Source of the DNA: Saprospiraceae bacterium
Lineage (GTDB): Bacteria > Bacteroidota > Bacteroidia > Chitinophagales > Saprospiraceae
Direction: 5' to 3'
DNA: 64,000 bases
Assembly: GCA_016722285.1 (NCBI GenBank)
Contig: JADKGI010000019.1
Coordinates: 42,324 to 106,323 of the forward strand
Below, piece by piece: positions 29,963 through 39,480 of the stretch (the first letter of the stretch is position 1; each line of letters begins with the position of its first letter). The position numbers and the translations under genes are program-made. The notes under the pieces were generated by a model that saw only the letters and a list, made by a program, of their open reading frames with translations, was not told where the DNA came from and searched no databases.

Positions 29963-30036
29963 TTGACTATCTGAAAAATGTATTGAATTAAACATATATT
30001 GCCAGAAAAAAAGAAATTCATTAACCAAATTATATT

Positions 30037-31173
30037 ATGAGTCCAAATATTTTCATTGCCGGAAGTGGAGGAATTGGTCAGGCGGTAGGTCTAATACTTT
30101 CAGAATTTACCGTTTTTAAAGCAAATATTTATTTTGGAGATGTGAGTCAGTCAGCAATCGACAGCGCAATAAAATTTGTAACTGACGGATGTACGCACAC
30201 GGTGCACTTGCATGGACTCCTGATGCCCAACGAGGGAAGTAATGAAAACATAGATCACGTCCTCAAAAAATGCGATGTTATCCTGGACTGCCTACCTGGT
30301 ACACAGGCACCGAGGTTAGCCGGACTTGCTAAAAAACACCAGTGTCATTATGCAAATCTGACTGAATATGTACAAGAGACAAAAGAGGTAATTGAGCTTT
30401 CACGCGACGCTGAGACGGCATTTGTACTTCAGACAGGCTTAGCTCCTGGATTTATTAATATTCTTGCCCATAGATTATATGAAGATTTTCAGACTGACTA
30501 TGGGGTAGAAATTGTAAATAGTATGCATATGAAAGTAGGAGCTATCAGTAAGAATGCACCTTCACCTCATTACTATGCTTTTACGTGGAGTCCAATAGGT
30601 GTCGCCACTGAATATCTTAAAGATGCCGAGGTGGTGAGAAATCATAAAAAAATAAAAGTTCCAGCTCTGTCAGGTCTCGAAAGAATTATTATAGATGGAG
30701 ATGAATATGAAGATAATTTTACTTCTGGTGGTGCCGCCGACTTTCCTGACGCATTCGCTGGTAAAATCAAAGATCTCGACTACAAAACAATAAGATATCC
30801 TGGCCATTACCGTTGGGTCAAAAATACACTAACCACTATAATGAACAACGAAAACAGAATTAAAGCACTCGAAAACATTATGCTTGAAAACATACCTAGT
30901 GTCGAAGATGATGTAGTGGTCGTTTATGCTTCTGTGGAGGGTAAAGATAAAAATGGTCGGCTAAGAAGAAAAGAAAAATCATACAAAATATTTCCATCTT
31001 ATATCGGCAAAAAGCGATTGCGTGCCATACAAACTGCTACCGCTGCTCCCTTATGTGAAGTCGCATACATGCTCCTTAAAAATACATGGAAAGGCACCAT
31101 TTTACAAAGCCAGTTATCAACAAACGACTTTCTAAGCGGCCCATTTGTCACCGCTATTTATGGTGGATATTAG
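30037..31173 (+). CDS. saccharopine dehydrogenase family protein
   Basis: A 378-residue cytoplasmic oxidoreductase. The N-terminus is a Rossmann dinucleotide-binding fold (IFIAGSGGIGQAVG), followed by DVILDCLPG and NLTEYVQET, typical of saccharopine reductase and dehydrogenase proteins. The catalytic domain includes LQTGLAPGFINILAHRL and YRWVKNTL. The family covers saccharopine dehydrogenases and homologues of unclear substrate; no lysine-pathway neighbour is present, so the substrate is left open. Single gene with its own -7 element. Confidence 0.85.
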   Translation: MSPNIFIAGSGGIGQAVGLILSEFTVFKANIYFGDVSQSAIDSAIKFVTDGCTHTVHLHGLLMPNEGSNENIDHVLKKCDVILDCLPGTQAPRLAGLAKKHQCHYANLTEYVQETKEVIELSRDAETAFVLQTGLAPGFINILAHRLYEDFQTDYGVEIVNSMHMKVGAISKNAPSPHYYAFTWSPIGVATEYLKDAEVVRNHKKIKVPALSGLERIIIDGDEYEDNFTSGGAADFPDAFAGKIKDLDYKTIRYPGHYRWVKNTLTTIMNNENRIKALENIMLENIPSVEDDVVVVYASVEGKDKNGRLRRKEKSYKIFPSYIGKKRLRAIQTATAAPLCEVAYMLLKNTWKGTILQSQLSTNDFLSGPFVTAIYGGY

Positions 31174-31442
31174 AATCTGTATGGAAATCCTACAAGGTAA
31201 TGTATGAAGTTATATTGCTTTTTAAATTACAATAATTTTTTATCATTACCCATTTCATATATCAGTTTCAGTCCGTTAATACAGGTCTCCAAATACCTTC
31301 AGCTCACTGATTAACTTACTGCAAATTGGATAATCTTACTTGTACAATTTTGTTTACCTTCATGTTGCCAATTACCTTTCATTATTTTTTTTGATTTACC
31401 GGTTTTGTTTTTTAGTTTTACCTTGAATTTAAAAGCCTGCAA

Positions 31443-31805
31443 ATGGAAAAGCGCAATTGTCTGGAATGCGGAGATACTTTTGACGGAAGAAAAGATAAAA
31501 AGTTCTGCTGCGATCAATGCCGTACATCTTATTTCAACAAACAAAATACGGATCAGAATAAATTTATGCGGAATATAAATAACATTCTGAGAAAAAACAG
31601 AAGAATATTGGAAGCCCTCAACCCTTCGGGTAAAACTACGGTTACCAAGACTGCTTTGCTTGATGAGGGCTTCAAATTTGCTTACTTTACCAATGAATAT
31701 AAAACCAAAGCCGGTAAGGTATATCATTTTTGCTATGAACACGGGTATCTACAATTGGAAAGTAATATGTTTGCTCTGGTCTTCAGAAAAGAATATGTTG
31801 AGTGA
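31443..31805 (+). CDS. small zinc-ribbon protein
   Basis: A 120-residue protein. The N-terminus forms a zinc ribbon with two CxxC-type knuckles: CLECGDTF, then FCCDQCRTSYFN. The rest is a basic, probably helical region (NNILRKNRRILEALNP) and a C-terminal segment (GKVYHFCYEHGYLQLE). Such proteins are common and uncharacterised in Bacteroidota; nucleic-acid binding is inferred from the ribbon and basic charge. A 143-codon antisense frame overlaps it but lacks any protein-like motif. The gene lies between the saccharopine-dehydrogenase-like gene and the Kir channel without clear linkage. Confidence 0.75.
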   Translation: MEKRNCLECGDTFDGRKDKKFCCDQCRTSYFNKQNTDQNKFMRNINNILRKNRRILEALNPSGKTTVTKTALLDEGFKFAYFTNEYKTKAGKVYHFCYEHGYLQLESNMFALVFRKEYVE

Positions 31806-31958
31806 GAATTATATCAATATAATTTTTTGAAGTAATATCGCTTACTATCTGAATTAATGATTATGATTCAAAAAGATATATTCCATTCAAATCTTATTAT
31901 TAAATATTTGGAAGAAAACTAAATTTTTCACTATTCATATGTACAAATCCCAATTTCC

Positions 31959-32918
31959 ATGGCCATTTTCCGAAGAAAAAATAACATACTGAAATCGGAC
32001 GAATCAACAGGATTTGGGTCGCACAGCAAGGATAATAGCGGCAGATTTTATACCAAATCCGGTATTCCGAATGTACATAAAACCGGATTGGCCTGGCTTG
32101 AGAACATTAGCTGGTATCACAAGTTATTGAGAATGTCAACCGGGAAATTTCTTCTGCTAATCTTTACTGTTTACATCATATTAAATCTGGCATTTACGAT
32201 TCTTTATGCTATTATCGGAATTGATCGCCTGATGGGAGTTCAGGGTGGAACGGTGATTGATGATTTTTTGGAAATATTTTTCTTTTCAACACAGACTTTT
32301 ACTACCGTAGGTTATGGACGGGTCAGTCCGGTTGGTCATTTGACAAGCTTTGTGGCAACATTTGAAGCATTTATTGGCCTCTTGAGCTTTGCAATAGCCA
32401 CAGGGTTATTTTTTGCCAGATTTTCTAAACCAGAATCGCACATCCGATTTAGTCGTAATGCTTTGATTTCACCTTTCAAAGGAGGCAAAGCATTAATGTT
32501 CAGAATGGCTTCATTCAAAGACAACACATTGTCTGATGTCGAAGTCAGAATACTCCTTGCTGTCAAAGAGGAAGAAAATGATGAAATAGTTAATAAGTTT
32601 TATGCCCTTGAAACTCCAATCAACAGAATCAATGTATTGACATTAAGTTGGACTATAGTCCACCCTATATCAGAGTCAAGTCCGTTATTTGGGTTTGACG
32701 AAAATACGATTTTGACAACTCCAATGGAAATTATGGTTTTTGTCAAAGGATTTGACGAAATATATTCAAATAATGTGATAACCAGAACATCCTATCTTAA
32801 TACAGAGATTGTGTGGGGTGCAAAATTTAAAATCATGTACAGACCAGACGAAACACATAAAACAACGGTTCTTGATTTTAGCTTGATGGATGACTACGAA
32901 AAATTAAAGTTTAATTAA
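31959..32918 (+). CDS. inward-rectifier potassium channel (KirBac type)
   Basis: A 319-residue channel subunit. It has a slide-helix region, two transmembrane helices (about residues 65-90 and 130-155), a pore helix, and the selectivity filter TVGYGRVSP. The C-terminal half (from about 160) is the cytoplasmic immunoglobulin-like domain of Kir channels, with ISPFKGGKALMFRMAS and PMEIMVFVKGFDE. Length and order match bacterial Kir proteins. It would form a tetramer passing K+. There is no obvious regulatory partner next to it. Confidence 0.92.
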   Translation: MAIFRRKNNILKSDESTGFGSHSKDNSGRFYTKSGIPNVHKTGLAWLENISWYHKLLRMSTGKFLLLIFTVYIILNLAFTILYAIIGIDRLMGVQGGTVIDDFLEIFFFSTQTFTTVGYGRVSPVGHLTSFVATFEAFIGLLSFAIATGLFFARFSKPESHIRFSRNALISPFKGGKALMFRMASFKDNTLSDVEVRILLAVKEEENDEIVNKFYALETPINRINVLTLSWTIVHPISESSPLFGFDENTILTTPMEIMVFVKGFDEIYSNNVITRTSYLNTEIVWGAKFKIMYRPDETHKTTVLDFSLMDDYEKLKFN

Positions 32919-32957
32919 ATGTATTGTTTATGTAAAATCAATTTAAACCAAAAAATA

Positions 32958-33027
32958 CCTATTTTTCGTGATAATTCAACTCTTTTTTCGTCAATAGAGA
33001 TGGTATTTTCTCAAAAAGTAGCTTTAT
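32958..33027 (+). repeat. interspersed non-coding repeat, copy B
   Basis: Second copy of the element at 2255-2324, same orientation, upstream of pyrD. Shared blocks are listed under copy A. Confidence 0.65.
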
Positions 33028-33143
33028 TTTAATAATTGGAAAGCAAAAATCTAATAACTACTTCACTAATGTTTTTAGGTTTGCCTTGAAGTAAATTGAA
33101 AATTGAGTTTCAGTTTATTACATTTGGGTTAAATTTTAAGGTA

Positions 33144-34169
33144 ATGTATAAAACTATTCTTAAGCCGCTACTATTTGTTTTAAGCCCTGAAAATGCACAC
33201 CTTTTAACGGTCATTTTACTAAAAATCTCCATCAGATTACAAGGAGTCAAGTGGCTGATGAAAAAATGTTATTCAGTTGAAAATTCAAAATTAAACGTGA
33301 GGTTATGGGGTTTAGATTTTCAAAATCCCGTTGGTTTGGCAGCCGGTTTTGATAAAGATGGAAAATATTATAATGTGATGGAGCATCTTGGTTTTGGATT
33401 TGTTGAAATTGGTACGGTTACTCCCCTACCCCAACCCGGTAATGAGAAACCAAGGCTATTCAGATTACCCAAAGACAGGGCACTTATTAACCGAATGGGT
33501 TTCAATAATGACGGTGTGGAAGCTATGGTTAAGAGATTACGGTTCCGCACAAAAACTAAATTGATAATAGGTGGTAATATAGGTAAAAACAAACTGACTC
33601 CAAATGAAAATGCATCTGAAGATTATCTCAGATGTTTTGAGTCATTGTTCGAATTTTGTGATTATTTTGTTGTAAATGTCAGCTCACCCAATACCCCGGG
33701 CCTGAGGGAACTACAGGACAAAGAACCTCTGACAAATCTATTGATTACTCTTATGAAAAAAAATAATAGTTATGATACTCCAAAACCGATACTTTTAAAA
33801 ATTGCTCCAGATTTAACAAATGATCAATTAGACGATATAATAGAAATTGTTGGACTTTCCGGAATTCATGGGATCGTTGCAACAAATACTACCCTTGACC
33901 GAAGCAATATTGCGTCAGATACTACAGAAACAGGCAGTGGCGGTCTGAGTGGAGCACCATTAAAATCCCGGGCTACCGAAATCATTCGTTATATACATAC
34001 AAAAACATCGGGGCAAATACCTATAATTGGAGTTGGTGGTATAGAAAATGCCGCTGACGCCATTGAAAAAATAAACGCGGGGGCATCCCTTATACAGATT
34101 TATACAGGGCTTATATATAATGGACCTGGCCTGATAAGAGATATTAATAAGGCAATCATTAGCCTTTAA
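33144..34169 (+). CDS. pyrD: dihydroorotate dehydrogenase (quinone)
   Basis: Class 2 DHODH that oxidises dihydroorotate to orotate in pyrimidine synthesis and passes electrons to quinone at the inner membrane. About 341 residues. FMN and substrate motifs are present: NPVGLAAGFDKDG, ALINRMGFNNDG, FVVNVSSPNTPGLRELQ with the catalytic serine, TNTTLDRSNI and IIGVGGIENA. The N-terminal helices (MYKTILKPLLFVLSPENAHL) are the membrane-associated extension of class 2 enzymes, and this is why ATG 33144 was chosen over an upstream start at 33096. Confidence 0.94.
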   Translation: MYKTILKPLLFVLSPENAHLLTVILLKISIRLQGVKWLMKKCYSVENSKLNVRLWGLDFQNPVGLAAGFDKDGKYYNVMEHLGFGFVEIGTVTPLPQPGNEKPRLFRLPKDRALINRMGFNNDGVEAMVKRLRFRTKTKLIIGGNIGKNKLTPNENASEDYLRCFESLFEFCDYFVVNVSSPNTPGLRELQDKEPLTNLLITLMKKNNSYDTPKPILLKIAPDLTNDQLDDIIEIVGLSGIHGIVATNTTLDRSNIASDTTETGSGGLSGAPLKSRATEIIRYIHTKTSGQIPIIGVGGIENAADAIEKINAGASLIQIYTGLIYNGPGLIRDINKAIISL

Positions 34170-34182
34170 TTAGGTGCATTTA

Positions 34183-35562
34183 TCAAAATTTATTAAATGA
34201 TCTGAAGTCTTTAATCAGCACTTCCAGATAAAATTTTGTATTAAGCAGTGCTTCAATCTGCCCGGGCTTTAACTGGAAACTCTCTACACTGGCCCCACCA
34301 ATGCCAATTTTCATCTCCATTCCGTAAGTAGTATTAAACCCTTTAAGTTGTTCGTCAATACTATTTTGGGCAACCCTGACAGATTCATTGATATTAAATT
34401 TCATTTGTTTTTCCAGCTCGTTTCTTATTTTTCCTTCCGCAATCCATGCAGCGGCTTTATAAAGCATATTTTTCGTTCTAAACTGAATGTCGATATCATT
34501 TAAATAAAATTCATTCGTTACATTATCATATTTTGGCTTTCCTTTTATAATTAACGTACCATTTGCTGAGCCTGAAATATCAGTCACAACTCTCAGGAAT
34601 TCATAATCACAATTAGTAATGATATTGCTTAAAGTGATTGATTTATCGCTACTAGTAAACGTTTTTCCGTCCAGATTTTCTTTTATTATGACATTAATAT
34701 CAATCATTTTTATATCGGTTACCAATCTGAAAACTGAACTGTCGGGTATATCTTCAGTCCATATCAGCTTGGGTAGATTTTGACTTACTATATTTGCTAC
34801 CGGTTTGTATGTGCTAAAAGTAGAATAACCTCTAATGCCGATTTTGCCAGTTGCAGAAAATCTTCCGTTTTTAATCCTGTTTAACTGAATGAACTCGGGC
34901 TTAATATTTAGCCAGGCTCCACCTTTGGGATCAAGTTGTATAGGCTGGTCAAACATTGACATATTTTCCTTCATTTTCTCTTTAATCGTGAAACTCTCTT
35001 TGACAGAATCATCTATGCCTAATTCAATCATGGTTCTATTTTTTCTTATTACCAGATCTGAAATAGTTTCTATGGGGAGATTTAGCCCCGCCAATGACAA
35101 TTTGGGCTTCTCAACCCACCTGTGATATGCCAGGTTCGTGGTAGTGGTCATATTCCAGAGGCTATCCACCTCCACATTCGTTACAAAAGTCATTTCAAGG
35201 GTTCCATGGGCTTTCAGGTTGGTCAGGAAGGTTTCTTTTTCAATATCAATCGTCACAGGTACCACCACGAGGACGCTCAAACCTTCAATTTCTACTGATG
35301 CATCTTTATTTTTACTTAGCAAAACCTTAAGATTATACTCAGGGATATCAAAATTTCCTTTAAAGGATTCTGCTATTGCATTATTGAAAGTATCCGTTAT
35401 TCCACTCTTGTCCAGCTTATAATTGATCACAAAATCTGTGTAAAAGTTTTTAACAATTTCCTGAGATCTTACTGGTACATATGCCACATCTTTTTTTGAA
35501 GCACACGATATAAATAGGAACATAAATGCAAAAAAAATAAGTTTACAAGTTATACTATTCAT
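34183..35562 (-). CDS. DUF4403 family lipoprotein
   Basis: About 459 residues. A lipoprotein signal peptide ends in the lipobox FISC (cysteine near residue 20). The mature protein is rich in beta strands with two similar halves, as in DUF4403 proteins, which by topology resemble lipid-binding tubular (TULIP-like) proteins; this parallel is inference. The C-terminal region includes LYKAAAWIAEGKIRNELEKQM. ATG 35562 was chosen because it yields the lipobox and lies 20 nt after the -7 element at 35582-35589, while the longer start at 35613 is upstream of that promoter. Function unknown. Confidence 0.82.
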   Translation of the reverse strand: MNSITCKLIFFAFMFLFISCASKKDVAYVPVRSQEIVKNFYTDFVINYKLDKSGITDTFNNAIAESFKGNFDIPEYNLKVLLSKNKDASVEIEGLSVLVVVPVTIDIEKETFLTNLKAHGTLEMTFVTNVEVDSLWNMTTTTNLAYHRWVEKPKLSLAGLNLPIETISDLVIRKNRTMIELGIDDSVKESFTIKEKMKENMSMFDQPIQLDPKGGAWLNIKPEFIQLNRIKNGRFSATGKIGIRGYSTFSTYKPVANIVSQNLPKLIWTEDIPDSSVFRLVTDIKMIDINVIIKENLDGKTFTSSDKSITLSNIITNCDYEFLRVVTDISGSANGTLIIKGKPKYDNVTNEFYLNDIDIQFRTKNMLYKAAAWIAEGKIRNELEKQMKFNINESVRVAQNSIDEQLKGFNTTYGMEMKIGIGGASVESFQLKPGQIEALLNTKFYLEVLIKDFRSFNKF

Positions 35563-35581
35563 ACACTTAATTATTGTATCA

Positions 35582-35589
35582 CAAAGATA
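35582..35589 (-). promoter_or_regulatory. Bacteroidota -7 element (TATCTTTG)
   Basis: Matches TAnnTTTG on the minus strand, upstream of the DUF4403 start at 35562. Confidence 0.6.
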
Positions 35590-35703
35590 TATTTCAATCA
35601 TATGAAAATGCAATTTAATTTTTTATATAATAAATTATTTTTTTTATTAGTGGTTGAGTTTAAAAATATTCTGAAGAAATGTTTGATACATTAAGAATTA
35701 TCG

Positions 35704-35711
35704 TATTTTTG
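35704..35711 (+). promoter_or_regulatory. Bacteroidota -7 element (TATTTTTG)
   Basis: Matches TAnnTTTG 33 nt upstream of the ATG at 35745 and supports that start over the earlier in-frame one. Confidence 0.5.
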
Positions 35712-35744
35712 TTTTTAATATATGTTATCCAAAACAAAAACACA

Positions 35745-36346
35745 ATGAGACACATTTCTACAGTAATTCTAATTACCTGTATATCATCATATTGCCTAAG
35801 TCAATCGGCGAATAATAATTTGTGTTCTGGCACACTTAAAATTGACCCTATTACCAAAACAGTAGAGAAAAAACATTATATATTTACTGGCTCAGATACT
35901 ACAGGGTTAAATGTCATGGTGACAAAAATTACTGTAGCCGAAGGTCGTCAGGAACTGGTCAAAAAAAGGAAGAGCATAGATTGTGACTCTCCGAATCCGG
36001 AGGATTGTTTCACGCAAGTACTGGAGGACATCCCACCTGTAACCATGAATCTATATACCTTGTCCGGCCCTGACAAAACGCAGGAATATGATATTAGGAA
36101 TGAAAAAGTAATTATCACAGAACGGGAAGGCGGAAATGTGAATGAAAATATAGTTTGTCCCAAAACAGGTCACCCAATTTAATTAAAAAAGTTCAATCTG
36201 CTTTAATAAAATTGGGATATCCTATATCTTCAAATGGTATCTATGATCAGGCAACCAGTCTTTCCGTTACAGATTATCAAAGAAGCAATGGTATGCCGTA
36301 TGGCGACCTTACTCTTGGACTATTGGCAGCATTAGAAGTCAGATAA
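35745..36346 (+). CDS. exported peptidoglycan-binding-domain protein, one frameshift
   Basis: About 200 residues after repair. A signal peptide (MRHISTVILITCISSYCLSQ) leads an uncharacterised region of about 120 residues (with CDSPNPEDCF). The next frame supplies a C-terminal peptidoglycan-binding_1 domain: PNLIKKVQSALIKLGYPISS, NGIYDQATSLSVTDYQ, and TLGLLAALE. The first frame ends at VCPKTGHPI; adding one A to the AAAA run at 36162-36165 gives VCPKNRSPNLIKKV, the natural start of the domain. The domain would tether the protein to the cell wall. Confidence 0.78.
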
Positions 36347-36434
36347 TGAGTTAGCACCCGGTCTATGGAAAAAACTACTCTTTTTCCACTACCAATTCTT
36401 TTAGAGAACTTTATTGCAGAATAATTATATAAGA

Positions 36435-37079
36435 TTAATTGCCACTGGCATTAATATTGAAAAGGATATATCCTAGCTTTTGGTATTTACTCAGAGTGGT
36501 TCTGGCGGAGACAGCAAACTGCATAGCGGAGAGAAACTGATCTGGATTCAACTCCCTTAATTGAATACTCTGTCCACATATCACCATTTTTACACCAGTC
36601 TGCGAAAATTTATTCAGGATATCAATATTTGGATTGTCACTTCCGTAATTTTTTTGATAATATTCGTTGTTAAGTAGTGATGTAATGGAACCCGAATGAA
36701 AAACTATAACTGCTTTCAAGGCTTCCTTTTTAATACCTGCTGCAATGTGGAGATTGAGAATTCTGGCAACTTCTTCCAGGCCTTCATTCACATGACTGCC
36801 TTGGGAATTATTACCAGTGGATTGGGTAAAATCAAAGACAAGATTCATTTTAGTACCAGATGCCGGCTTGTTGGTTGCAAAATCAACGGGTATCACACCG
36901 GTCATCTTACCTCCTTTAATAAGCGGATATATCAATCTGGGCTCCACCTTTGCAAACCTTTCTTCCTTGATAATTTGCGCTTGCTGTTCCTTTGAGATTT
37001 GGGCAGCAAGATACATAGGTAACATCCCCAGAAACAATAAAATAAAATACCTATTAGAATATAATTTATTCCATTTCAT
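36435..37079 (-). CDS. exported DsrE-family protein
   Basis: About 214 residues with a signal peptide (ILLFLGMLPMYLAAQ). The mature part has a DsrE/DsrF-like alpha/beta fold: MNLVFDFTQS, then GLEEVARILNLHIAAG, AVIVFHSGS, and VKMVICGQSIQ with a single cysteine in the position used by this superfamily. Periplasmic DsrE proteins are common in Bacteroidota and poorly characterised; sulfur-transfer activity is not shown. ATG 37079 was chosen to give a proper signal peptide; the longer frame starts at 37124. Confidence 0.78.
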   Translation of the reverse strand: MKWNKLYSNRYFILLFLGMLPMYLAAQISKEQQAQIIKEERFAKVEPRLIYPLIKGGKMTGVIPVDFATNKPASGTKMNLVFDFTQSTGNNSQGSHVNEGLEEVARILNLHIAAGIKKEALKAVIVFHSGSITSLLNNEYYQKNYGSDNPNIDILNKFSQTGVKMVICGQSIQLRELNPDQFLSAMQFAVSARTTLSKYQKLGYILFNINASGN

Positions 37080-37242
37080 ATAATTTCTATTTTGGTATAA
37101 AGGTAGAAATTTATTCAAAATCAATGAGCTTTTAACCTTTTAATACCTTTCAAATACGGTCTCAACCCGAATTATTAATTGGAGAAATAAAATGCTACAC
37201 CTATGATTCAAAAAAAATTCAACTCAATCACCTTCAAAAAAC

Positions 37243-37272
37243 AAAAAGCCACCGAGACAACCGGTGGCTTTT
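37243..37272 (-). terminator. terminator of rny
   Basis: Perfect stem (aaaaagccaccg at 37243-37254 with cggtggctttt at 37262-37272) with a T tract on the minus strand. It lies about 110 bp after the rny stop codon. The symmetric arms could also work in the other direction. Confidence 0.7.
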
Positions 37273-37379
37273 AATAATGAAGTCATTTAAAAAACGTATG
37301 GTAAAATGACTTCAATATACTTTGCAATTTCTGGCACTAGAAGTTAAGAAGTGCAGAAATTCAATCGTATGTTAATTTT

Positions 37380-39029
37380 CTATCTGGCAAAAGCAGTAGC
37401 ACGTTTTTCCCTAATAACTGTGACTTTTACCTGGCCTGGATACTGCATTTCATCCTGGATTTTTTGAGAAATGATAAATGCCAAGTCATCTGCATACTGA
37501 TCAGTGACCTTTTCAGATTCCACGATTACTCTCAACTCCCTTCCTGCCTGCAATGCATATGCTTTCTGAACACCTTCGTATGACAAAGCCAGCTCTTCCA
37601 GCTCGCCGATACGCTTCAGGTAGCTCTCCAGTATCTCCCGTCTTGCTCCAGGTCTGGCACCAGAGATGGCATCGCAAGCCTGCACGATAGGAGAAATAAT
37701 ATTATTCATCTCTATCTCATCGTGGTGTGCTCCGACAGCATTCAATATAACCGGATGCTCTTTATGCTTTTCACAAATATCCATACCCAGTAGTGCGTGA
37801 GACAATTCAGAATCTTCTTCAGCCACTTTTCCTATATCATGTAGCAAACCCGCTCTCTTTGCCATTTTTACTTGCTTTGGATTCAACCCCAGTTCGGCAG
37901 CCATCGTAGCACATAGGTTTGCAGTTTCTATGGAGTGTTTCAGTAGATTCTGACCATACGATGAACGGAATCTCATCCGACCTACCATTTTCACTAGATA
38001 AGGAGCCAGTCCATGTACATCCAGATCAATAATGGTACGTTCGCCTATTTCAATAATTTGTTCTTCAAGCTGCTTTTTAACTTTGGCTACTGTCTCTTCG
38101 ATTTTGGCCGGATGAATTCGGCCATCTGCCACCAGTTTTTTCAAAGCGAGGCGACACAATTCTCTTCTTATAGGATCGAAGCTGGATATGATGATAGCCT
38201 CGGGTGTATCATCAACCACAATTTCTGCTCCGGTGGCTGCCTCAAGAGCACGTATATTTCGCCCTTCTCTTCCTATGATTTGCCCTTTTATTTCATCAGA
38301 TTCCAAATTGAATACTGACACTGTGTTTTCAATTGTATATTCTGCGCACATCCTCTGAATTGTCTGGATGACTATCTTTTTGGCTTCTTTATTAGCGTTG
38401 GTGTGGGCATTGGAGATCGCCTCCTTTTCTATTGCCAATGCATCATTCTGTGCCTTTGCTTTTATGGCTTCCAGCAACTGATCTTTTGCCTGACTCTCTG
38501 TAAGTTTAGAGATGGTTTCAAGTTCACGTATAAATTTTTCATTAGCAGAATCGAGCTCTTCTCTCTTTTTTGCAACGATTTTCATTTGCACATCAAGGTT
38601 TTCTCTGATTGTATTTACTTCCTGCTCTCTGCTCTCAATAGTCTCCATTTCTGCGAGAATGGCATCCTGCTTGATCTTAAGTTCCTTTTCTAAAGAAATA
38701 GCCGTCAGTTCACGCTCCTTTATTTCAATTTTTTGTTCGGCTTTCCAGGATTCAAATTCTGATTTCAATTTAGCAAAATTGTCCCTAGCTTCCTGAATTT
38801 TTCTAAGTTTAACAGTTTCATTAGCCTGTTCAGCCTTAGATACAATTTTTTCCGCTCTGTTTTCAGCTTCATCTATTTTTCTCTTGGCAGCAAGCTCTGC
38901 TTCTCTAAGTGTGATATCAGCCTTGTCATTGGCCTCTTTTACTTTGTTTTTGTACAAGGTTTGGGTAACAAAATAGCTAAACCCACCCCCTCCGACAAGA
39001 CCAATTACTATCCATAGTAATGCATCCAT
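37380..39029 (-). CDS. rny: ribonuclease Y
   Basis: Membrane-anchored endoribonuclease that starts mRNA decay. The 549 residues show an N-terminal transmembrane helix (ALLWIVIGLVGGGGFSYF) and a long coiled coil (about 25-225) rich in Glu and Lys. A KH domain follows around GQIIGREGRNIRALEAATG. An HD domain has the metal motif LLHDIGKVAEE and VGAHHDEIE, and the C-terminus ends QVKVTVIREKRATA. Complete. It is the last gene of a minus-strand run pheT - coiled coil - zapA - rny. Confidence 0.94.
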   Translation of the reverse strand: MDALLWIVIGLVGGGGFSYFVTQTLYKNKVKEANDKADITLREAELAAKRKIDEAENRAEKIVSKAEQANETVKLRKIQEARDNFAKLKSEFESWKAEQKIEIKERELTAISLEKELKIKQDAILAEMETIESREQEVNTIRENLDVQMKIVAKKREELDSANEKFIRELETISKLTESQAKDQLLEAIKAKAQNDALAIEKEAISNAHTNANKEAKKIVIQTIQRMCAEYTIENTVSVFNLESDEIKGQIIGREGRNIRALEAATGAEIVVDDTPEAIIISSFDPIRRELCRLALKKLVADGRIHPAKIEETVAKVKKQLEEQIIEIGERTIIDLDVHGLAPYLVKMVGRMRFRSSYGQNLLKHSIETANLCATMAAELGLNPKQVKMAKRAGLLHDIGKVAEEDSELSHALLGMDICEKHKEHPVILNAVGAHHDEIEMNNIISPIVQACDAISGARPGARREILESYLKRIGELEELALSYEGVQKAYALQAGRELRVIVESEKVTDQYADDLAFIISQKIQDEMQYPGQVKVTVIREKRATAFAR

Positions 39030-39183
39030 ATTTATTTTCTCTGTTTAAATGATGATAAAATACTCTTGCTGAAGGACATAGAATATAAAAATATTCTAAA
39101 TCTAAAATCCAATAAGAGCTAAGACAATATATAGGGCGGGAGTGAAAATAATGTACTAACATATCGAAGAATACACCGATTCT

Positions 39184-39480
39184 TCAATTAAAATCAGTAT
39201 CATTCAATACTTCAATAATAGTTTGCAATTTTTGAGTTACTTCCTCCTGTTCTACAGAAGTAGGACCTTTTCTCAAATCAAAAGTATATGAAAGTAAAGT
39301 CATAATGACGCAATCCAACTTATCTCTCGTAGGATATGTCTTCTGATAATCCATGATCTTTGCGTTAATTTCCTGTTCCAGATCTTTTACATAAAAACTC
39401 TCATCATAATCCACTTTGACAGGAAATGGCCTGCCGGCAATGGTCATAATAACTGATTTCAGATCTTCTTCCTTCATCAT
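39184..39480 (-). CDS. zapA: cell division protein ZapA
   Basis: A 98-residue FtsZ-ring-associated protein. The N-terminal globular part includes SVIMTIAGRPFPVKV and YVKDLEQEINAKI; the C-terminal half is a helix that forms the coiled-coil dimer. Length and the VIMTLLSYTFDL region fit ZapA. Its ATG overlaps the TGA stop of the upstream coiled-coil gene (ATGA), so the two are probably translationally coupled. The order next to rny is seen in many Bacteroidota. Confidence 0.88.
   Translation of the reverse strand: MMKEEDLKSVIMTIAGRPFPVKVDYDESFYVKDLEQEINAKIMDYQKTYPTRDKLDCVIMTLLSYTFDLRKGPTSVEQEEVTQKLQTIIEVLNDTDFN

Larger units (their letters stand above)
29598..30036. other. divergent intergenic region with two promoters
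   Basis: Spacer between ftsK and the saccharopine-dehydrogenase-like gene, very AT-rich in the middle. Apart from the two -7 elements listed separately I see no gene or RNA. Confidence 0.6.

Noticed and set aside
31311..31742. A 143-codon minus-strand frame over the zinc-ribbon gene
   Set aside because: The plus-strand frame has a clear CxxC zinc ribbon; the antisense frame has no recognisable motif.
36155..36346. A separate small peptidoglycan-binding protein starting at TTG
   Set aside because: It lacks a promoter and signal peptide and joins the preceding exported protein after adding one A at 36162-36165.
39030..39183. Possible 6S RNA next to zapA
   Set aside because: 6S RNA often neighbours zapA in other phyla, but I could not find the long interrupted stem with central bubble here.
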